A stretch of DNA of 20,808 bases from Rodentolepis nana (taxonomy: Eukaryota; Platyhelminthes; Cestoda; Cyclophyllidea; Hymenolepididae), in NCBI GenBank assembly GCA_900617975.1, contig UZAE01012109.1, positions 1 through 20,808 of the forward strand, read 5' to 3'. Shown one piece after another: positions 18,120 to 20,808 of this stretch. Made by a program: the position numbers and the translations under genes. The notes under the pieces are model-generated. The model was given only the letters and a program-made list of their open reading frames with translations. It made no database searches and was not told where the DNA came from. Every line of letters starts with the position of its first letter. The first letter of the stretch is position 1.

Positions 18120-19788
18120 TTGAGGCAATATTTAATTATTTACTTAATCATTTAGCTCACAAAGTAACATTACTCTATTTAAGTTACCTCAGTAGAATAA
18201 ACTATAAATTAATATTTATGATTAAATATTTTTAACAAATACCATGTAACAGCGCGATACGATAATTCCGAAGCTCTTTCACGAGCCCTTTCTGATATAC
18301 CTTTTGGTAATCAAATGGGAGCTTCTTAGCTTCCACTTTTCCCATGAAAAATTAATTCTTCAAACATTTTGAAGAGGTCAATGTAAAGTTTTGATAACAC
18401 TTGATTTGCTTAGGATATGTAATTCTTTCTTGTGCCTGATATATAGCCATTTGACACATTGACAACTACACCAACAAAAGTCATTTCAATAATCATATTT
18501 ATTTATGCGAAAATCTTTGTCATTATTTTCACTTACATGAACTCTTTTATACCGATAGATTGATAAAAAAATTCCGCCTCCTTCAAATTGAGAAAAATAG
18601 CAAGTTTCAAATTCTCGTTAGTTCGACTGTTCCACATTATTATTAAAAGACATTTCATATTCGCCATAAACTTTGTCAATGTGTTTTATTTCAACTTTAA
18701 ATTATTCAATTAACCATTAAATTAAACTTCTTTTGTTAAATAAATGTCACATTAATTCTCTGAAACAAATATAAGGCAAGATATTAGAGAGGTAAAATTA
18801 TTTTTTCCCCATATTTGTAACTTTGTCACGTCTTCGTCGATAGAACTTATGTACTATTCTCCTTCTTTTTACTCGAATGGAGCTCTATCATTAAAGGCAC
18901 TATCAGATTAGACAAAAGCTAAAATTTAGTTAAATTTAGTTTAATGCTTAATTTCGAAAAAGCTAAGCGAAATTATTAAGCTCCCACTTTTGCGTCGAAC
19001 AGTTTGCTGGAAGGGCTTTTAGATGTAGGACAATACATTTATCAACTGAGTATCGTAGTTATGACGGAAATAGAATAGAAATTTAAATGTGACACCGAAA
19101 TGGCCTTTCACACTAAAACAAAATGGTTACTCTATTCCCTCAGTCATATTTATATCTTGCAATGTGCGTAAACGAATGGACGGATATAACTTCTCGTGTC
19201 TTTGGAAAGAAATTGTAGAAATGCCTTGTCAGAAGGTGATGTATATATCTTTATGCATATTGATTCGTATATCTTTGGAGTTATCAGAGGTAACTGTTAA
19301 ACACGACCCTTCTTGAGGGGTTCAATCGCGTGGCGAAAAAAACTTTGTTGAGTAAAGTGGAGAAAAAAAAACTAAAAATGTAGTCAAAAATCACCACAGA
19401 GTTGCTTTGAGTTCTTTCTTCATAACCATTTTTCGTTGATTTTTAAAAAGTTAATTTTATTCCTTATTTCGGGTGAAATTTATACAAGTAACTTCTAGGT
19501 TAGAGTTTCATTCTACTGTTCGGAAATAGAAGCAAGCGAATTGAGGCCTTTTTTGTTTGTAACTAACAACTTAGGAGTAGGCAATTCGCATTTTCAACTT
19601 ACAGTGAATTTTAAGCTAACCTCAGGACAATATACTACCCACAAAGCATTATTGAAGTTGCCAAAAATAATTATCAGCTTATTATAAATAAGCTTTATAC
19701 CGCATTCACTGAAGGAATTATGGTGGCGGTCAACTTCGCTTCATGGGCACTGATCATTTTCCAGTTTAATTTAACTAGTAAAATTATA
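18120..19788. other. AT-rich intergenic stretch
   Basis: No convincing gene. A 75-codon frame on the plus strand (19089-19316, starting at GTG) resembles nothing I recognise and is probably chance. Confidence 0.55.
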
Positions 19789-20200
19789 GAAAATATTTAT
19801 TTATTTATATCAAATAGCTGGCATTTTGATGGTTATCATTACCTTTTATTTCAAATGACAGGCGTTTTGATAGATATCATTAGAATTAGTTGACTTTCAG
19901 GCTTCACAGAGGGGAAGGAACATCAACTAGTTGACTTCAGACTTCACAGAGGGGAAGGAACATCAAAGTGACAAGAAGTCGAGAGGGGGGGGGGGAACCG
20001 AAGAATGTTTCAAATATATAAAAGAGACAGACACAATGATAGAATAAAGGTGAGGTGAGTACTGTGGAAGTAGTCGAATATGACATACAGTGGGGTGATG
20101 GTAGTTTGGAGTGAGAAGTCAACTGCTGGTTAATAGACTTTTTTACCGTATGTGTATACGTTGGCCAGGATGCACCACGTCTATCGCATACACCCTATTG
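19789..20200 (-). repeat. SINE-like repeat, copy 6 (rearranged)
   Basis: On the plus strand: (ATTT)n tail, a 3' unit (19810-19841), a second 3' unit (19851-19882), two tandem copies of a roughly 40-bp segment (19888-19928 and 19929-19968), a G tract of 11, then the 5' domain ending CTATCGCATACACCCTA. The 5' domain has lost about 10 nt including the GGTAAGT motif. AAATTATA at 19781-19788 and 20201-20208 is a possible 8-bp target-site duplication. Confidence 0.8.
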
Positions 20201-20208
20201 AAATTATA

Positions 20209-20808
20209 TATTGCCCCCATTTATCTTGTCATTTTGTTCCTTTGTTAGCAAACATACCTATTTTACTTTATATCGCGATTTGAAATCAATGAAAGTATTA
20301 ATTCTCTGGAAACAAGTAAAACACGTTAGTTACGGCTTATTCATACGTAGACACAATGAATACTTTTCTTAACAAAATTCTATCCATTATGGCTTTAAAG
20401 TTTAATTGTTTTACTGTAAAAAAGTAATTCGATCGGCCAGTATGCTTCCATTTTATTACATTTTTGTTCTGACCTTTCCATAACCACTTTCTGCGCACTG
20501 CTTATTGGCTAAGAGAGAGAGAGCGAGGGAAGCCATTTAAAAATGTGTTGAACGTGAATTTATCACACTTTTAATCTGCATTTTTCAAAATCTAATTAGT
20601 TTAATTGTACATTGGAAAATTTGATTGCAAGTACAGCGCACATTTAATGGAATATCAACCAAAAGAGTAAGCACAGTCGATGTGAATTATAAATAAAGTT
20701 GATAAGCCGAAAATCCTCTGAATTTTTTAAGTGATCTAATATACTAACATGTGTTTAATAATCCAAAGTTGATTGCAAGGATTTTTTATGCTCTTTTCCA
20801 ATTGAACT
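20209..20808. other. Non-coding right end
   Basis: AT-rich with a short GA run (about 20513-20525). No gene or repeat copy recognised. Confidence 0.6.

Noticed and set aside
19089..19316. 75-codon plus-strand frame starting at GTG
   Set aside because: No ATG start, no homology I can recall, no splice context; probably chance.
1..20808. CRISPR arrays, tRNA or rRNA genes, prokaryotic operons
   Set aside because: No regularly spaced repeats, no tRNA B-box with a cloverleaf, and the gene is clearly interrupted by spliceosomal introns.

Overview
The window is eukaryotic, AT-rich metazoan DNA. It is dominated by one multi-exon gene on the minus strand, with a family of dispersed retroposon-like repeats around and inside it. 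The gene joins into a single open frame of 13 coding exons (15526 down to 4054), with reading phase agreeing at every junction. Its product of about 1058-1064 residues has N-terminal TPR repeats and a long C-terminal helical (armadillo-like) region. Segment by segment it matches vertebrate TTC12, a cytoplasmic dynein-arm assembly factor for motile cilia and flagella, recalled from memory. The 5' introns are tiny (36 and 71 nt) and the later ones are 180-1666 nt. That pattern is familiar from flatworm genes, so a platyhelminth is my best guess, but the sequence alone does not prove it.

Layout: 1-4053 is mostly non-coding. It holds a 5'-truncated repeat copy (about 1241-1443), a short exon-like open stretch on the minus strand (1463-1635), a minimal repeat tail (about 1641-1695) and a full repeat copy (2562-2874) flanked by a perfect 12-bp target-site duplication. 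4054-15526 is the TTC12-like gene. Its introns hold three further repeat copies (8601-8919, 13104-13362, 14212-14556) and a decayed mariner-type transposase (about 10700-11240). 15527-19788 is AT-rich with no convincing gene. 19789-20200 is another, internally rearranged repeat copy. 20209-20808 shows nothing I can name.

The most interesting non-genic object is the repeat family. Full copies are about 315-320 bp. They have a foldable 5' domain of about 75 nt, an internal C (or G) tract of 11-12, a conserved 3' unit and an (AAAT)n or (AAT)n tail. Two copies carry exact 12-bp target-site duplications, which points to copying by LINE-type target-primed reverse transcription (a SINE-like or short non-autonomous element). 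I see no tRNA A/B boxes and no coding capacity, and I do not recognise the family. All three intronic copies, and the mariner relic, lie antisense to the host gene.
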